In this document: positions 45,089-54,935 of the stretch, one piece after another
Position numbering within the stretch: position 1 is the first letter of the stretch
Layout of the letters: every line of letters begins with the position of its first letter
NCBI GenBank assembly: GCA_003260075.1
Contig: QLIY01000615.1
Location: 35,017-99,016 of the forward strand
Length of the DNA: 64,000 bases
From: Phallusia mammillata
Lineage: Eukaryota; Chordata; Ascidiacea; Phlebobranchia; Ascidiidae
Reading direction: 5' to 3'
Program-made: the position numbers and the translations under genes
The notes under the pieces: generated by a model
Told to the model about the DNA's origin: nothing
The model's database searches: none
The model's input: only the letters and a program-made list of their open reading frames with translations

Positions 45089-48000
45089 CTGCGACACATA
45101 GGTCAACACACAAGGTGCTGAGTGTCTTTGTTCGGATTGCGTGTGTGTGCACACGAGCACAACAATATGCATTTGTTTCACAACAAGTATAGCAATGGCG
45201 CGAAACAATAACAAGCAGCAACATGAATGAAAAACAGAGGTAAATCCAGACGCACAGTAGTGATAGTACACATCGTTGTTACGAATTTCAATCTTTACTA
45301 ATCGGCTGGAGTTATTTTTAAAACTTGACAGACTAATTATTGAGTTTGAAAATATACTGCATCTCAGTGTTGTGTTTTTTAAACACTTACGAATAGCGTA
45401 GTAGAAAGCAACGAAAGCGCATAAAAAAGTTTGGAATACTCTTTGTGTGCGAAAATTACAATGTTGCTGTGTTAGTTTAGTGCCCCTGTTGCGTATTCCC
45501 CCCCCCCGTTTTTTAAACACTTACGAATAGCGTAGTAGAAAGCAACGAAAGCGCACAAAAAAGTTTGGAATACTCTTTGTGTGCGAAAATTACAACATTG
45601 CTGCGTTAGTTTAGTGCTCCTGTTGCGTATAACAACTTGGGGGATTTACCGGAAAAAGGCGGGAAATTTTGGTGGCTTCCCGGGAAATTTGCATTTTTTC
45701 TAGCCCTGCTTCTCTCATTTAAAGAGTGCTGACTCCTGAACTAATACATGTGAATAAAAGTACCGGTAAACATTTTAAGATACTTTGTTCAGATCTTCAT
45801 TCACTCAATAAGTATAGTGTCATTGCTATGCATATTTCATCAAAAGGGTAGTTGCTAGCTACTTGATTGCAAAAATACAATTTCTTTCGATTTACTAACC
45901 TGTGCATTACTGGTTGTAACTTTGATAGGTTCAGCATATGCATGGCGCACAAGCATCTCCAAAATCTCCGGTTTATGGCCTTGGATGGTTACTTTCCCTT
46001 CCCTTTCTTCTTTCATTCTGAAAAATTTTGGAAAAAAAATAAATTTTTGTTGCACTATTAATAAGACGAATTTAAAACCATTTTGTTAAAGACAAAAATT
46101 GCACCTCAGGGTCTGGATAGCATGTTCAATAGCTTTGGCTTATTCATTTATACCAAGCCTACTTAAGTTAACCCCAATTAGTGATGGGACGATAGCAGGT
46201 TTTGAAGCGAGTACCGATACCGAGTATGAGTACCACTTGTATATACCTTCGATACCGAGTACCAAGTACTTAGGTACAGTGTTGTACTAAGTTGTATATC
46301 ACTGGCTAATTTATCTGCAATGGCCAGGGTACAAGTGTGCACACACACATGCAGAAAAATGTAATCTCCATACGATAGCGAAAAAATATACGTAACCCCG
46401 CAGAACTTTTTCCCCCCCCCCCCCCAAGTGTGCACACACACATGCAGAAAAATGTAATCTCCATACGATAGCTAAAAAATATACGTAACCCCGCAAAACT
46501 TTTTCCCGATTTTGTGCTGGCCGAAGCAAATATTGGCATAAAGTTGCCTGTATTCTGATGGTGTAAATCGGCCTTCGGTACTCGCACGTTGGTATAGAAA
46601 ACTGAGACAAAATATTGCGATACCAAGTATCGATACCACTGAAATCGTTTGATACCATCGATACCGAGTACTGGGTACCCGTCCCATCACTAACCCCAAT
46701 AAAACTGAATTTATTTAGCAAGGAGTTCGGAGACATTGTATTACTGTATACTTAATTAAAATATTTATAACAAGAAACAAGTGTTGATCTACATTCACAT
46801 TGTGCATTAAATGCATGTTAGCTTGCAGTTTTTAAAGTTGGCATGTGATGTTTCACTTATTTTTAATTTATATCAAGTGTTGTTAGGTCTGATTTCCGAA
46901 AAGCCAAAAATGTTTGGTTCAGCTAGTCCAAGTACAGCAACCGAGTTGCCAAAAACAAAATTATTGAATGAGCTTCAATCTGTTTTGTGATTTTTAATGG
47001 CTACATTTTATAATTATCAGTCCTACTAAAAAAGCCCTGGTGTGCCGCTAGTCTTCAATAGTTACTTACTTTGAACTTAGTAGACCATGAAAGTAGGGAC
47101 TGCAAGCAGCCAACACTACTTTGTGGCAGGGAATTTCATGGTCGTCCACCACAAGAGTTACATCAGTGAATTCATTGCTCTGTATAGGAAAGCAAAGAAA
47201 AAAACAAATTGTGATCATCATTCATATCAGTGCTCTATGGACTCTTGTTTATTCACTCTTGCAACTAGGGATGTGCCAAAACTGCAAGTGTTCTGTTTGG
47301 TCGAGCACCGAGCATCTCACGTTAATGCTCGGTGCTCGGCCGAGCACGCTCGGTGCATTATGACGTCACAAAAATTCCCCATTCTACGCTAGTNTTTGGT
47401 CGAGCACCGAGCATCTCAGGTTAATGCTCGGTGCTCGGCCGAGCACGCTCGGTGCATTATGACGTCACAAAAATTCCCCATTCTACGCTAGTTTTATCAT
47501 TACAAGGTCGCTTACGTCACCAACGGCGTGTTAATCTGTTCACGCCCCTGAAGTACGCGTTTTTTCACAATCACAACGCATTTAAATAAACAGTCATTTT
47601 TGTTCTTGTATATACCCTTCCAAATAAAATTTTCGTATGTTAATATGAATATGCAAATTTAGTGCTCGGGTCAGTTCGTGCAACTGCTCGGCCGAGCACC
47701 GAGCATCAAAAACGGCGATGCTTGGTACCGAGTACTCGGATTCTGGCTCGGCTCGGCCCATCCCTACTTGCAACACATTTTGACAAAAGTGGTAGAGTAA
47801 ATTTTTTTTTCATAAACAGAGAATGGGAAATTACAAAACTGAAGCTAGCTAGCTAGTTAGGAAAACTTTTTTAGCAAAACTACATTCCAGCAAAACTACA
47901 TATACTTTGTCATGCTGTCCCAAACTTGACCAAAAGTGCAGCCACTTTTGAATGCCATAATGGGACATTTGATCGAGTTGGATAACTTATACGTAACCCA

Positions 48001-48403
48001 AAACAGATTTTTTTTGCATTTTCTTGGCAGCAAAAAAAACTGTTTTAGCACCATCTTGGGGCCATCTTAAATGTGTTTTATATTTGCATTTTAGCACTAT
48101 AAATCTTTTTTTAATATTGTATTAGTGTGTGGCAACACTGAGTTCAGGGCTAAAAAAAGCTGGAGAAAGGCATGATAAAAACATAAAAGATAGTTATAAC
48201 TTAAGACATGGAGGAATAGCTGGCATCAGCCATGCAGACCAGCGATCATGGCACACTCATATAGTAATTATAATAAGACAGGTCTATTGAAGGGTGGGAT
48301 ACTGAATCAGCTGGTTATGAATGCTTGGTAACACCTTTTAATAGGCCTGGCGAACTATGATAAAAGATAACTGTTCCAAAATGCAATGTCTTTTAATGGT
48401 TAT

Positions 48404-48499
<96 letters not shown>

Positions 48500-51400
48500 T
48501 TAAAACTACTTAGCGGTCACCCAAACCAAACCTTAAAAAACCTGGTTATGGTAATGCAAAGACAGACCTAAAAAGATTGAGTTGCATTAGAACTGCTCTA
48601 TTACAGACTTACACATCGCAAGTTTTGCAACTTGTCGACCAAGACCGTCCGCTGATTTAAGCTCTGCAGGTGGTGAGATCCCCCCCCCCAGAACTGCTCT
48701 ATTACAGACTTACACATCGCAAGTTTTGCAACTTGTCAACCAAGACTGTCCGTTGATTTAAGCTTTGCAGGTGGTGAGACGACTGTTTTCTACATGGAAC
48801 AAAAGAGTGATCCACTGATGAATCACTAGAACTGCTTCCTGTCCTTGTCCTGTCACAAAATTTAGTTTGTTACATGGTTAGGTGAAGCACAAACAGGCAA
48901 TAGCAAAATATGCAGTACATGAGTTTTTTTTTACACCACAAGTACATGAAAAAGGTCTGTAAGGGAATTTCACAAATCTGAGGCCACAATGACGTACAAA
49001 AAATGTTTCACTCTCAAACTGTTTTGTTATTTCTTTATGTTTTTTACAAACAGGTATGCCAGTTTGAAACACTGTTTACGGATTTGTTCATAAGTTTAAT
49101 GGTGAAAATAACGGCCAAAATAGACGCCCCCCCCCCACAGGTATGCCAGTTTGAAACACTGTTTACGGATTTGTTCATAAGTTTCATGGTGAAAATAACA
49201 GCCCAAATAGACATAAAGAGTGACATGCTTTATTGTTTAAACATTTCGGCAAATGTTCATTCCATCATCAGTGATATGAGGGCCACATCAGTTACACCCG
49301 TTTATATCCACTTAAATTATGTAACAAATTAACAAAAAAGTGAATCTCTTTTTAAGTCCATTTGGGCCATTTTTTTATCATTAAAGTTACACCGGTGTTT
49401 CTTAAACTGTTTTACTCTATTATTAGTAATGCAGGGGGAAAACTTAGAGATCATATCAATAACCTTTAGGTTCTTGGGACACACCTATCTTTCTTGATTA
49501 CCATATTAGAACCACTGGTTTATACTGTGACATATGCAGCTTGAGACATGAAATAAGTTTCATAACACCCATGATGCACCAAATTACCATGATCGCATGT
49601 ATTAGTCACCCAACATACATCAATAATGGTGCAAGTGTAGACATACAATCTTAAGCCATGAGTAATACCATTTGATTTTGTACATGCAATTTAAAGTGCA
49701 TACTAATTCAGTCTTTAGACTTTATGACCTACAATTTAAAAAGTGACAATGATATTTAAAACATACTTAAATTGTACAAATCAAAGTACACCAGGTCTAT
49801 TGAAGACATGTATCGAATCAGCTGGTCTTCCAAGCACACCCATATGGCAATTCACAGGCTAGAAAAATCTAGCCTGCGGTGGGATTCGACCCCCCGACAG
49901 GAGTCTTTCTGGGACTCGGAAATGTTCATCATAAATTGTACAAAAACATTTTTACATACCGCTTGTGACTTTTAGAGGATCGGTTCAGTCTTTTAAGTAC
50001 AGGATGAGCTGCTACAAGGTGTGATGGTTCTCCCATCCCTGCAAGGGGAATTGGTAGTCTATCTTCCAAGTCAGATATACTGCTTACACCATCTGAGAGG
50101 TCATGATCATCACCCATCATAGAATCACTCGATAAACCATCAGGGCTTGATATCACTTGCATCATGTCATAGTTATTGCCATCATGGTCACTTGAGGGGG
50201 AATCGAAAAACCTTGCCTATGATTATAGAACCTTTTTAACAATACATTCGCACTCATTTGAAAGCTGATGGTGTTTTGTGTATGCAAATTGTTAATACAT
50301 GATTGTTTTCAGATTACAATAAAATAATAGCACTATAATCAAGTAATTCAAGTTAGCACATCACCATAAAAGATAAAAAAAAACATTTTTTTGTAAAATG
50401 TCAAAAGGTTCACAAATCAGTTGACAAAAACATGCATCAATTTGTTTCTTCGTAATCAGGATATTAATCAGCCAATCTTGTACTGATCACAAGTTAAGAG
50501 CTAGAGATGTCACGAAAAATGTAATGATAGTTGTTTTCCCCTGTTAAACACATTTTGTACCAATTTACTGTACATACAATGGACTTTCTTTGTGAGAATC
50601 GTTGATGTGCCTTGTTCACACCACAAAAAGCAGAACCAGTTTTTTGTTGTGTAACAAAGAGTGATTGCTATGATCAGAACTTTAAGCTAATTATGCTTGT
50701 CAAAATAAAGAACTAGAATAGTGGTTTTTCGATTATTGCCAGTTTATATATACTACATTATATTTAACGATGTATCACATATACCATTTACTATATTTAT
50801 AATGGATATAATGTGGCACCTACATTTCATTGTGTCCCTATCTTTTTCCTGACACTTTATAACATAATTGTTTCTGCAAGCATAATCTAATGGGTCCCCA
50901 CACATATGCATATGCAATTTGGTAACAGTAAAAATAGGGCACAATCATTGTTAGATATTTACCAGTTTACTATACACATTATTTGATCTACACATATGAT
51001 TGTTTTTGCAAGCAAAAACGAATGGGTCCCCACACGCGTGTTTGTGCGGATTTATGGTAAACAAACATCCTGGTTATTTTTAGATTCTAAACGAAAAACT
51101 TAACCAACTTTAGCCTTAAACCCAACTTTAAAAGTTTTGTCCGTATTCTTTTTGCATCATTATCGTCATATAATTACAAAAAACAGTAAATAAGAACAGG
51201 AAAATACTTTCAATTTAATCTCATGCTTTGACCTTGATATTGTCGTTCAAGGTCAGTTTTTAAACACAATTTTCCAAAACTGAAAATGAGCTTGATAACT
51301 TAATAAAACGACATAGCATAGCTGCGCAAAAGCAGCTGATTTCTAATCACCAACACGAATGTCTCGTAAAACGTCCCTCCGGACGTCAAGCTGAGCACTC

Positions 51401-53092
51401 CCGCTGCATTCACCCGCCTTAATTGTAAACAAGTGAATTCTGAGCACTCCTGCTGCATTCGCCTGCCTAAATCGTAAACAAGTGAATTACTACCTTGAGA
51501 GTTGAGACTTCTATCTGACTGACAGTGTACACACATTACGGGCTGCAAAAGTAACTATTTGGCCGATTAAGGCAATTTTTTTAAATATTAAATGAATAAC
51601 CTACTGCAAACAATTGTTTAACATTTCAGCACATTAGGGCTTGTATTTCTGGCCTAATACTTATTATTTGGGGGTTTAAGGGGTAAAAATGGGTGAATCC
51701 AATAAAAAGTTAAAAAAATTCTTTAGAATAGCTTACATTGCACCAACCAACAAAGCATGAAACCCTCAGATTATGTATATATATACTTGGGTCAGTACAG
51801 CCGTTTTTAATTTTTTTCGTTTTGGGGGCCGGTGGGGTGAACCGCTGGGTCGTTTGGGGTCAAACTTCAGGAGGATCAAATTCGGACCAATAACTAACAT
51901 CTGTGCAAATTTGAAGAAATTTAAAGCACTCTTTCTTGACCAATCGCATTTAACAAACCAGCGTTAGACACAAACAAATATTTTGGGGTTTAAGGGGTAA
52001 AAATGGGTAAATCTTTTTTTAAAGTATAAAATTGTTTACATAAATATCATGTTGTTTGTAGACAATCCGTAAATCCTTGTAATAATTTGTTAATGTGATC
52101 AGGAATTATAGCTCTTGGGAATGGCCACTTAAAATCTAAACCTTGATTCAAAAAAGGTGGGGCACAACCTGCTTTACACAAAAATTACTGATACATACAA
52201 TATGCCATATTTTTTAATTGTACCTCATTTTCTTGTCTTCCACGATTTCTTAGCCTATGAATTCCTCTAATGCAAATGCGACGTCCTTGATTTCTTACAA
52301 TCGCTATTCCTGGGTATCTTGAGTGACCCTGGTAGCAATAAATGAAATGTGTGAATCAAGTAAAAAAACAAAACAGCTTTTAAATAGATGGTTGCCAACA
52401 AATAATCTGTTTCTATGCATAATGATCGTAAAATAGTAGCTTATTACTAGTTATGAGTAGAAACATCTATTTAATAAAGCATGTTGCAACTACAGACACA
52501 TCAGGTTAAGTCTCTTAAGGTCGTTATTGTCCCTGCTATGCAAATAATCTGATGTGTCTGTAGCATATTTCTTCATGTAAGAATTACATAACAATGAGAA
52601 TAAAAACAAAACTGCTTTCTGGTAAAACAACTTGAGTTTGTGTTTTTTAATTCATATGTATTTCGAAAAAGTACTGAATCTGTTATTTTTCTAGATTACG
52701 GATATAAACAAATATGGAAACTTCGCGAAAATGTACATTTCACTTAAAGTCAATTAAAACAGTAAGGTAAATTGTATGAATATATTAGACTGCATATTTC
52801 AAATGTAATTGTTAGATCAGATTGTGATTATATGAAGCTTAATATAGGTACATAATGCCTTGCTAACACATATATTGCATATTTAGAGAATTTTGTATTA
52901 GTAATATTTTCGTCCACATACATTTGCATGGCGTAATGGTTAAAAATTTATACATACAGCTTCCACCAATTCCATGGGTACATCATGGTTACGGACTCCA
53001 TTTTCTGCTGAAAACCTTTGTCGATTTTCTTGTCCTGGTACTTGTCGACTGGGGCCAGGAGAATCAGATGCGCCATTATTACGATGAGCCAT
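28281..53092 (-). CDS. BTB-BACK-Kelch (KLHL family) protein, 16 coding exons
   Basis: KLHL proteins usually act as cullin-3 substrate adaptors: BTB and BACK bind cullin-3 and the kelch propeller binds the substrate. Exons: 53092-52958, 52328-52224, 50216-49960, 48661-48613 (allelic copy 48762-48714), 47179-47070, 46017-45900, 44054-43925, 42100-41908, 41111-41001, 38376-38265, 35738-35597, 34986-34808, 33551-33426, 31359-31239, 29600-29431 and 28450-28281. All phases agree except within exon 8, which holds a poly-C run. About 740 residues: a Gly/Ser/Arg-rich and acidic N-terminal tail (1-165), BTB (about 180-300; DVTLVVDDHEIPCHKVVLAA), BACK (about 295-440; VPREEHVFNAAVRWLE), then six kelch blades (VVVGG, YITGG, YVAGG, YVIGG, a degenerate FYMIS, VISGG). 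An in-frame stop lies just before the ATG, and a TTTTAG acceptor at 53101 suggests a non-coding first exon upstream. I cannot fix the subfamily; the EVLVVVGG start of blade 1 and the YTECYHP that follows it recall KLHL24-like proteins. Confidence 0.92.
28571..28700 (+). mobile_element. Truncated copy of the GCTCGG-palindrome hAT-like element
   Basis: Starts with gggatgggccaaaactgc and contains the tggtcgagtaccgagcat segment, matching the left half of the intact element at 47266-47766. No right terminus was found. It lies in the intron between exons 16 and 15 of the Kelch-like gene. Confidence 0.55.
30335..30395 (-). repeat. Dispersed repeat with CTGATGA...GAAACGTC motif, copy 2
   Basis: On the minus strand, CCTGATGACGGCATC is followed by GACGTCGAAACGTCG and an AT-rich tail with a related extension. 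The tail also matches the copies at 32.7 and 53.6 kb. Non-coding, in a Kelch-like intron. Confidence 0.45.
30738..30875 (+). repeat. Dispersed repeat pair, copy A
   Basis: About 130 bp related to 51826-51965: both share blocks on the GGAGGATCAA and CTTTCTTGACCAA segments with intervening divergence. Family unknown. It lies in an intron. Confidence 0.5.
31010..31258. repeat. Duplicate around a C run carrying an exon edge
   Basis: About 31010-31128 recurs at 31140-31258, separated by C at 31129-31138. The second copy runs into the true Kelch-like exon 14 (31359-31239). The first holds only its last 21 bases and donor (31108-31128), a false extra exon edge. Confidence 0.85.
32048..32165. repeat. 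Short duplicate around a C run (seam)
   Basis: About 32048-32100 and 32116-32165 match; 11 C lie at 32105-32115. In a Kelch-like intron. Confidence 0.8.
32373..32682. repeat. Displaced copy bracketed by two C runs
   Basis: The 63-bp piece at 32384-32446, bounded by C runs at 32373-32383 and 32447-32461, repeats 32621-32682 further right. It looks like a stray contig fragment inserted into the scaffold. Confidence 0.75.
32683..32745 (-). repeat. Dispersed GAAACGTC repeat, copy 3
   Basis: Minus-strand GACATCGAAACGTCG with an AATAAAAACT tail, related to the copies at 30.3 and 53.6 kb. The upstream arm reads CCTAAAGAAGG, so the CTGATGA box is lost here. Confidence 0.4.
35763..35955 (+). mobile_element. 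Truncated copy of the GCTCGG-palindrome hAT-like element
   Basis: Begins tagggatgtgtcaaaactgc and later matches the interior of the intact 47266-47766 element (aataaacagtcatttttgtt). The palindromic middle and the right terminus are missing. It sits just upstream of Kelch-like exon 11, in the intron. Confidence 0.6.
37058..37246. repeat. Short duplicate around a C run (seam)
   Basis: About 48 bp at 37058-37105 recur at 37198-37246; the C run is at 37188-37197. In a Kelch-like intron. Confidence 0.75.
37255..37325 (-). repeat. Dispersed repeat with CTGCTGATGG...GCCGAAACGTTT, copy 4
   Basis: Minus strand: CACTGCTGATGGCATGAGCA, then CTGCCGAAACGTTT and an AATAAA tail. GGCA and TGCC can pair as a 4-bp stem. 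Closest to the copies at 12.9 and 49.2 kb. Confidence 0.45.
37329..37733. repeat. About 190-bp duplicate around a C run (seam)
   Basis: About 37329-37516 and 37530-37733 match with substitutions and small indels; C run at 37519-37528. In a Kelch-like intron. Confidence 0.8.
38556..39108 (-). mobile_element. Two partial, reverse-oriented copies of the GCTCGG-palindrome element joined at an N
   Basis: 38556-38806 and 38808-39107 repeat each other around the N at 38807, and each matches the 47266-47766 element in reverse. A second N at 39108 ends the block. This is probably one insertion seen as two alleles. No terminal repeat is visible because the Ns cut both ends. The second copy has a local duplication around aaagaggccttgta. 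Confidence 0.65.
39363..39716. repeat. About 170-bp duplicate around a C run (seam)
   Basis: 39363-39534 and 39545-39716 are nearly identical with several substitutions; C run at 39535-39544. In a Kelch-like intron. Confidence 0.85.
39776..40020. repeat. About 117-bp duplicate around a C run (seam)
   Basis: 39776-39891 recurs at 39902-40020; C at 39892-39901. In a Kelch-like intron. Confidence 0.85.
40029..40737. repeat. Nested duplicates around two C runs and an N
   Basis: 40029-40260 is repeated at about 40477-40700. A smaller piece near 40245-40324 repeats at 40335-40410. C runs lie at 40325-40334 and 40466-40475, and an N at 40737. At least three sequence ends appear to be joined here. 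Confidence 0.75.
41238..41358. repeat. Short duplicate around a C run (seam)
   Basis: 41238-41293 and 41305-41358 match; C at 41294-41304. In a Kelch-like intron. Confidence 0.8.
41908..42100 (-). CDS. Kelch-like exon 8 (BACK domain) broken by a 78-nt poly-C run
   Basis: The exon starts at a TGCAG acceptor (42100) with RLHRKARHFAVRNFAKVSQQ, is lost in C at 41958-42035, and resumes with VPREEHVFNAAVRWLE before a GTAAGT donor. In other KLHL proteins about 20-25 residues lie between these motifs, so coding bases are missing. The frame does not close across the run, since 3n+1 bases are needed. A second allelic copy (from 42257) reaches a few codons further (DEFLR) before its own C run. Confidence 0.85.
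42036..42320. repeat. Allelic duplicate of the BACK exon start around a C run
   Basis: 42036-42170 and 42191-42320 match with a few substitutions; C at 42173-42182. Both contain the exon 8 acceptor. Confidence 0.85.
42904..43047 (+). repeat. Minisatellite, about 48-bp unit, three copies
   Basis: Tandem units carry aactacttagcggtcaccc and end in a run of A. A single unit of the same type reappears at 48500-48546 directly after a 94-nt C run. In a Kelch-like intron. Confidence 0.8.
43615..43809. mobile_element. hAT-like MITE (195 bp)
   Basis: Perfect 12-bp terminal inverted repeats TAGTGATGCACC, with flanking 8-mers gaccatga and gaccaaga (7 of 8 identical) as the target duplication. Near the left end lies an imperfect palindrome (tttcggttgaccgaaac). 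No transposase frame. Inserted in the Kelch-like intron between exons 8 and 7. Confidence 0.85.
44118..44505. repeat. About 185-bp duplicate around a C run (seam)
   Basis: 44118-44302 and 44313-44505 match with substitutions; C at 44303-44312. In a Kelch-like intron. Confidence 0.85.
44777..45708. mobile_element. hAT-like non-autonomous element (about 0.9 kb as assembled)
   Basis: Exact 8-bp target duplication cttctctc at 44769-44776 and 45709-45716. Termini CATGGCGGGAAAAA and, inverted, CAGGGCTAGAAAAA match at 11 of 14 positions. The interior is inflated by seams: C runs at 44951-44960, 45057-45087 and 45498-45507 with duplicated flanks (about 44850-45055 and 45375-45635). No transposase frame is visible. 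Lies between Kelch-like exons 7 and 6. Confidence 0.75.
46179..46692. mobile_element. hAT-like MITE with GATACCGAGTAC-rich ends
   Basis: Perfect 13-bp inverted termini TAGTGATGGGACG and an exact 8-bp target duplication accccaat (46171-46178 and 46693-46700). Sub-terminal gataccgagtac motifs occur near both ends. The interior is duplicated around a C run (46333-46411, C at 46412-46425, 46426-46512). Lies between Kelch-like exons 6 and 5. Confidence 0.9.
47266..47766. mobile_element. hAT-like MITE with a long GCTCGG palindrome
   Basis: Termini TAGGGATGtGCC and, inverted, TAGGGATGgGCC; exact 8-bp target duplication cttgcaac at 47258-47265 and 47767-47774. The interior has repeated and inverted gagcaccgagcat / ctcggccgagcac segments near both ends that can fold into long hairpins. 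An N at 47393 with duplicated sequence on both sides shows an assembly join. Lies between Kelch-like exons 5 and 4. Truncated relatives are at 28.6, 35.8 and 38.6-39.1 kb. Confidence 0.9.
48205..48335 (+). repeat. SINE-like fragment
   Basis: Shares gaccagcgatcatggcacac with the inverse of about 59808-59875 and aggtctattgaag...gaatcagctgg with 49787-49845, so these are parts of one dispersed family. No tRNA-like box is seen in this copy. Confidence 0.5.
48406..48499. repeat. 94-nt poly-C run
   Basis: Followed at once by a single unit of the minisatellite found at 42.9 kb. It lies in the intron between Kelch-like exons 5 and 4. It looks like a scaffold filler joining non-adjacent sequence. Confidence 0.8.
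48592..48780. repeat. Allelic duplicate containing Kelch-like exon 4
   Basis: The 49-bp exon and its splice sites occur twice (48661-48613 and 48762-48714) around C at 48680-48689. The differences are substitutions, and both copies stay open. Using both in one transcript would duplicate 16 codons and one base, so only one belongs in the gene. Confidence 0.85.
49050..49210. repeat. Short duplicate around a C run (seam)
   Basis: About 49050-49126 recurs at 49137-49210; C at 49127-49136. In a Kelch-like intron. Confidence 0.8.
49215..49285 (-). repeat. Dispersed repeat with CTGATGATGG...GCCGAAATG, copy 5
   Basis: Minus strand: CACTGATGATGGAATGAAC, then TTTGCCGAAATGTTT and an AATAAAGCATG tail. 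Nearest to the copies at 12.9 and 37.3 kb; the GAAAC box has mutated to GAAAT. Confidence 0.45.
49787..49930 (-). repeat. Candidate tRNA-derived SINE
   Basis: On the minus strand GGTCGAATCCC (49891-49881) resembles a tRNA B box (GGTTCRANNCC), preceded by a tRNA-like stretch (gagtcccagaaagactcctg). The body shares sequence with 48.27 kb. No convincing A box or poly-A tail, so it is a degraded SINE at best and not a functional tRNA. Confidence 0.4.
51391..51488 (+). repeat. Two-copy tandem repeat, 49-bp unit
   Basis: 51391-51439 and 51440-51488 share ctgagcactcc and gtaaacaagtgaatt with a few transitions. In a Kelch-like intron; no C run between, so this looks like a genuine local duplication. 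Confidence 0.7.
51826..51965 (+). repeat. Dispersed repeat pair, copy B
   Basis: Diverged relative of 30738-30875 in the same orientation. A shorter related piece may occur near 41590. Unknown family. Confidence 0.45.
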
Positions 53093-54935
53093 TATTTAAC
53101 ACCTAAAACAATAATGTAGTTTGTGTAACAATCGTTTTCATAATCAAAACTTATTTTAGTTGAGTGCAACTTGAATCAAGTGTAGTGTTAAAAAATAGCC
53201 TTATTTGTAATATTGTAACAGAAAGAATACCACTAACGTTCCTGTTTAAAGAATTCTTCATATTTCTTAAAAAAATTAGGATTTGTTCCTCGAAAAACTA
53301 AAACAAAAGATGTCAAAAACTCGAATAACCTCAAATCTCAAATAAAAACGACTGTATTTTTAAAAAACAGAAAATCTGAAATTGATCCACTATTACTATT
53401 CCACTCCAAAGAAATAGAAAATTTAGATCATTGAAACAACCGTATCATTCCATGTTACTTTAAACGTAGTGTCACATCTGATAATAACTTAAGTCAACTC
53501 TTTGCAAATAATTAGTATGTTCTGGCTCTGCTACTCCCAATAAATCGTATCAAAGAATAGTAGGAAATCTATTATTAGTTATTACATTATTATATAAGCT
53601 ATTGCCTGTATAGGACGTCGAAACGTCGGAATAAAATTAGATTTGCTAGAAGAGTTCTACAAACTTGATTACATTATTAATTTATTATTATGCTGCTTTC
53701 AATTTCATTTCATTCGAGCAAAGAATAAACGGATGAGAGAAGTGAAAGTGGATTAGCGAAAGGCTATGGTGAAAGCAAATTTGCAAACCTTTCAATATAT
53801 CTACTAAAGTATTTTGCCTCTAGTCATTACTTACTTAACAGCTAAATTGAACGTGATTGTGAACTATTTTTGTGTGAACATGTGGTACATGCACCACTGC
53901 GCATTGTTGAACAAGCACTTCATTGTTACGTAAAGTCTGGGCATGCGCGAACTGTCGCATGGTTTCGTTCTGGATTTCCAAGTCTCAGTAAATTTGTGGT
54001 TTGGTTTCTTACATTATCTGTGGTGATGAGTCAGGTATATTCGAAAAAAGTAAAAGTCTGTCTCACGTGAGCAAAATTATTCTCTCTACCACATGCAAGT
54101 GCAAATTAAAGTGACGAAAAAGACAGTTCAAAGGATATTGAATTGAAGCTGATTTGCCGCAGTGCTTTGCTCTGGTAACTGCTGGTGAGTCTATATATCG
54201 TTTGTTTTGTTACGGATGTTAATATGAGCTTAAACAAGGGAAATTATTGAACTTTGCGTATTGTTAATAATTAACGGCTCATAACTGTTAGGTCTATTAA
54301 TTTTTCTCAAATACTACAAATCAAAATGGGTTAAAAAACCACATTTTTAATTTTAGTAAAATATGACATTTTACTTTGTATACTGAACATTTTTGCCAAT
54401 TATCTTTTGTTTTTTATTCTATACAATGTTTTATCATTATAATGTACCAGCTATAATTATAATATGATTAACCAAAATCTATATAAGAAACAAGACGTTC
54501 AACCCATTGTTACGCATCAAAGAGTCATGGACACCATTTTATTTTCAAAATCACACTGCGGGTATAGAAACACCAGTTTACTTTACTTTGTTGCGTACCA
54601 AACACGTTAATACTGAAATTACAGCTACTATTGAAGCTTGCAAGTGATCCTAGCCGTATTGTCAGGTCACAGAATAATAGCACTGGGCGCATTGATCTGT
54701 TAAGAATAATATAGCCAAAGAAACAGAATCGCTCAATCTGCACTGAAATGATTCGGCGGGCCACACTTCGTTTGAAATCCAAACATCTCCGCAGCCATAG
54801 GTACTCTTACATGCAGTGTGATAAGTGTTCGATTTGTAAGTTTTTAGTTGTAATACGTTTGATTTTTGCGAAGCTAATTAATAATTAAAAACGAATCAAA
54901 GACAATGCAAAAGGAAAGCAGAATACTTCGATGCA
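53093..54935. other. Kelch-like 5' flank and spacer to the transporter array
   Basis: Holds a probable splice acceptor for a 5' UTR exon at 53101 and a fragment of the GAAACGTC repeat family (53605-53640). It is otherwise AT-rich with no coding signal I can support. The promoter of the Kelch-like gene should lie here, but no element is distinctive. Confidence 0.45.

Noticed and set aside
48613-48762. Tandem exon duplication in the Kelch-like gene
   Set aside because: The two exon 4 copies straddle a C run and have duplicated introns too; including both would shift the frame. An assembly join is simpler.
49863-49930. A tRNA gene
   Set aside because: B-box-like sequence only; no cloverleaf or acceptor stem could be drawn.
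50753-51060. Tandem copies of an aatgggtccccacac segment as a functional element
   Set aside because: Two diverged copies in an intron, with related fragments near 39.15 and 41.78 kb; no structure beyond weak repetition.
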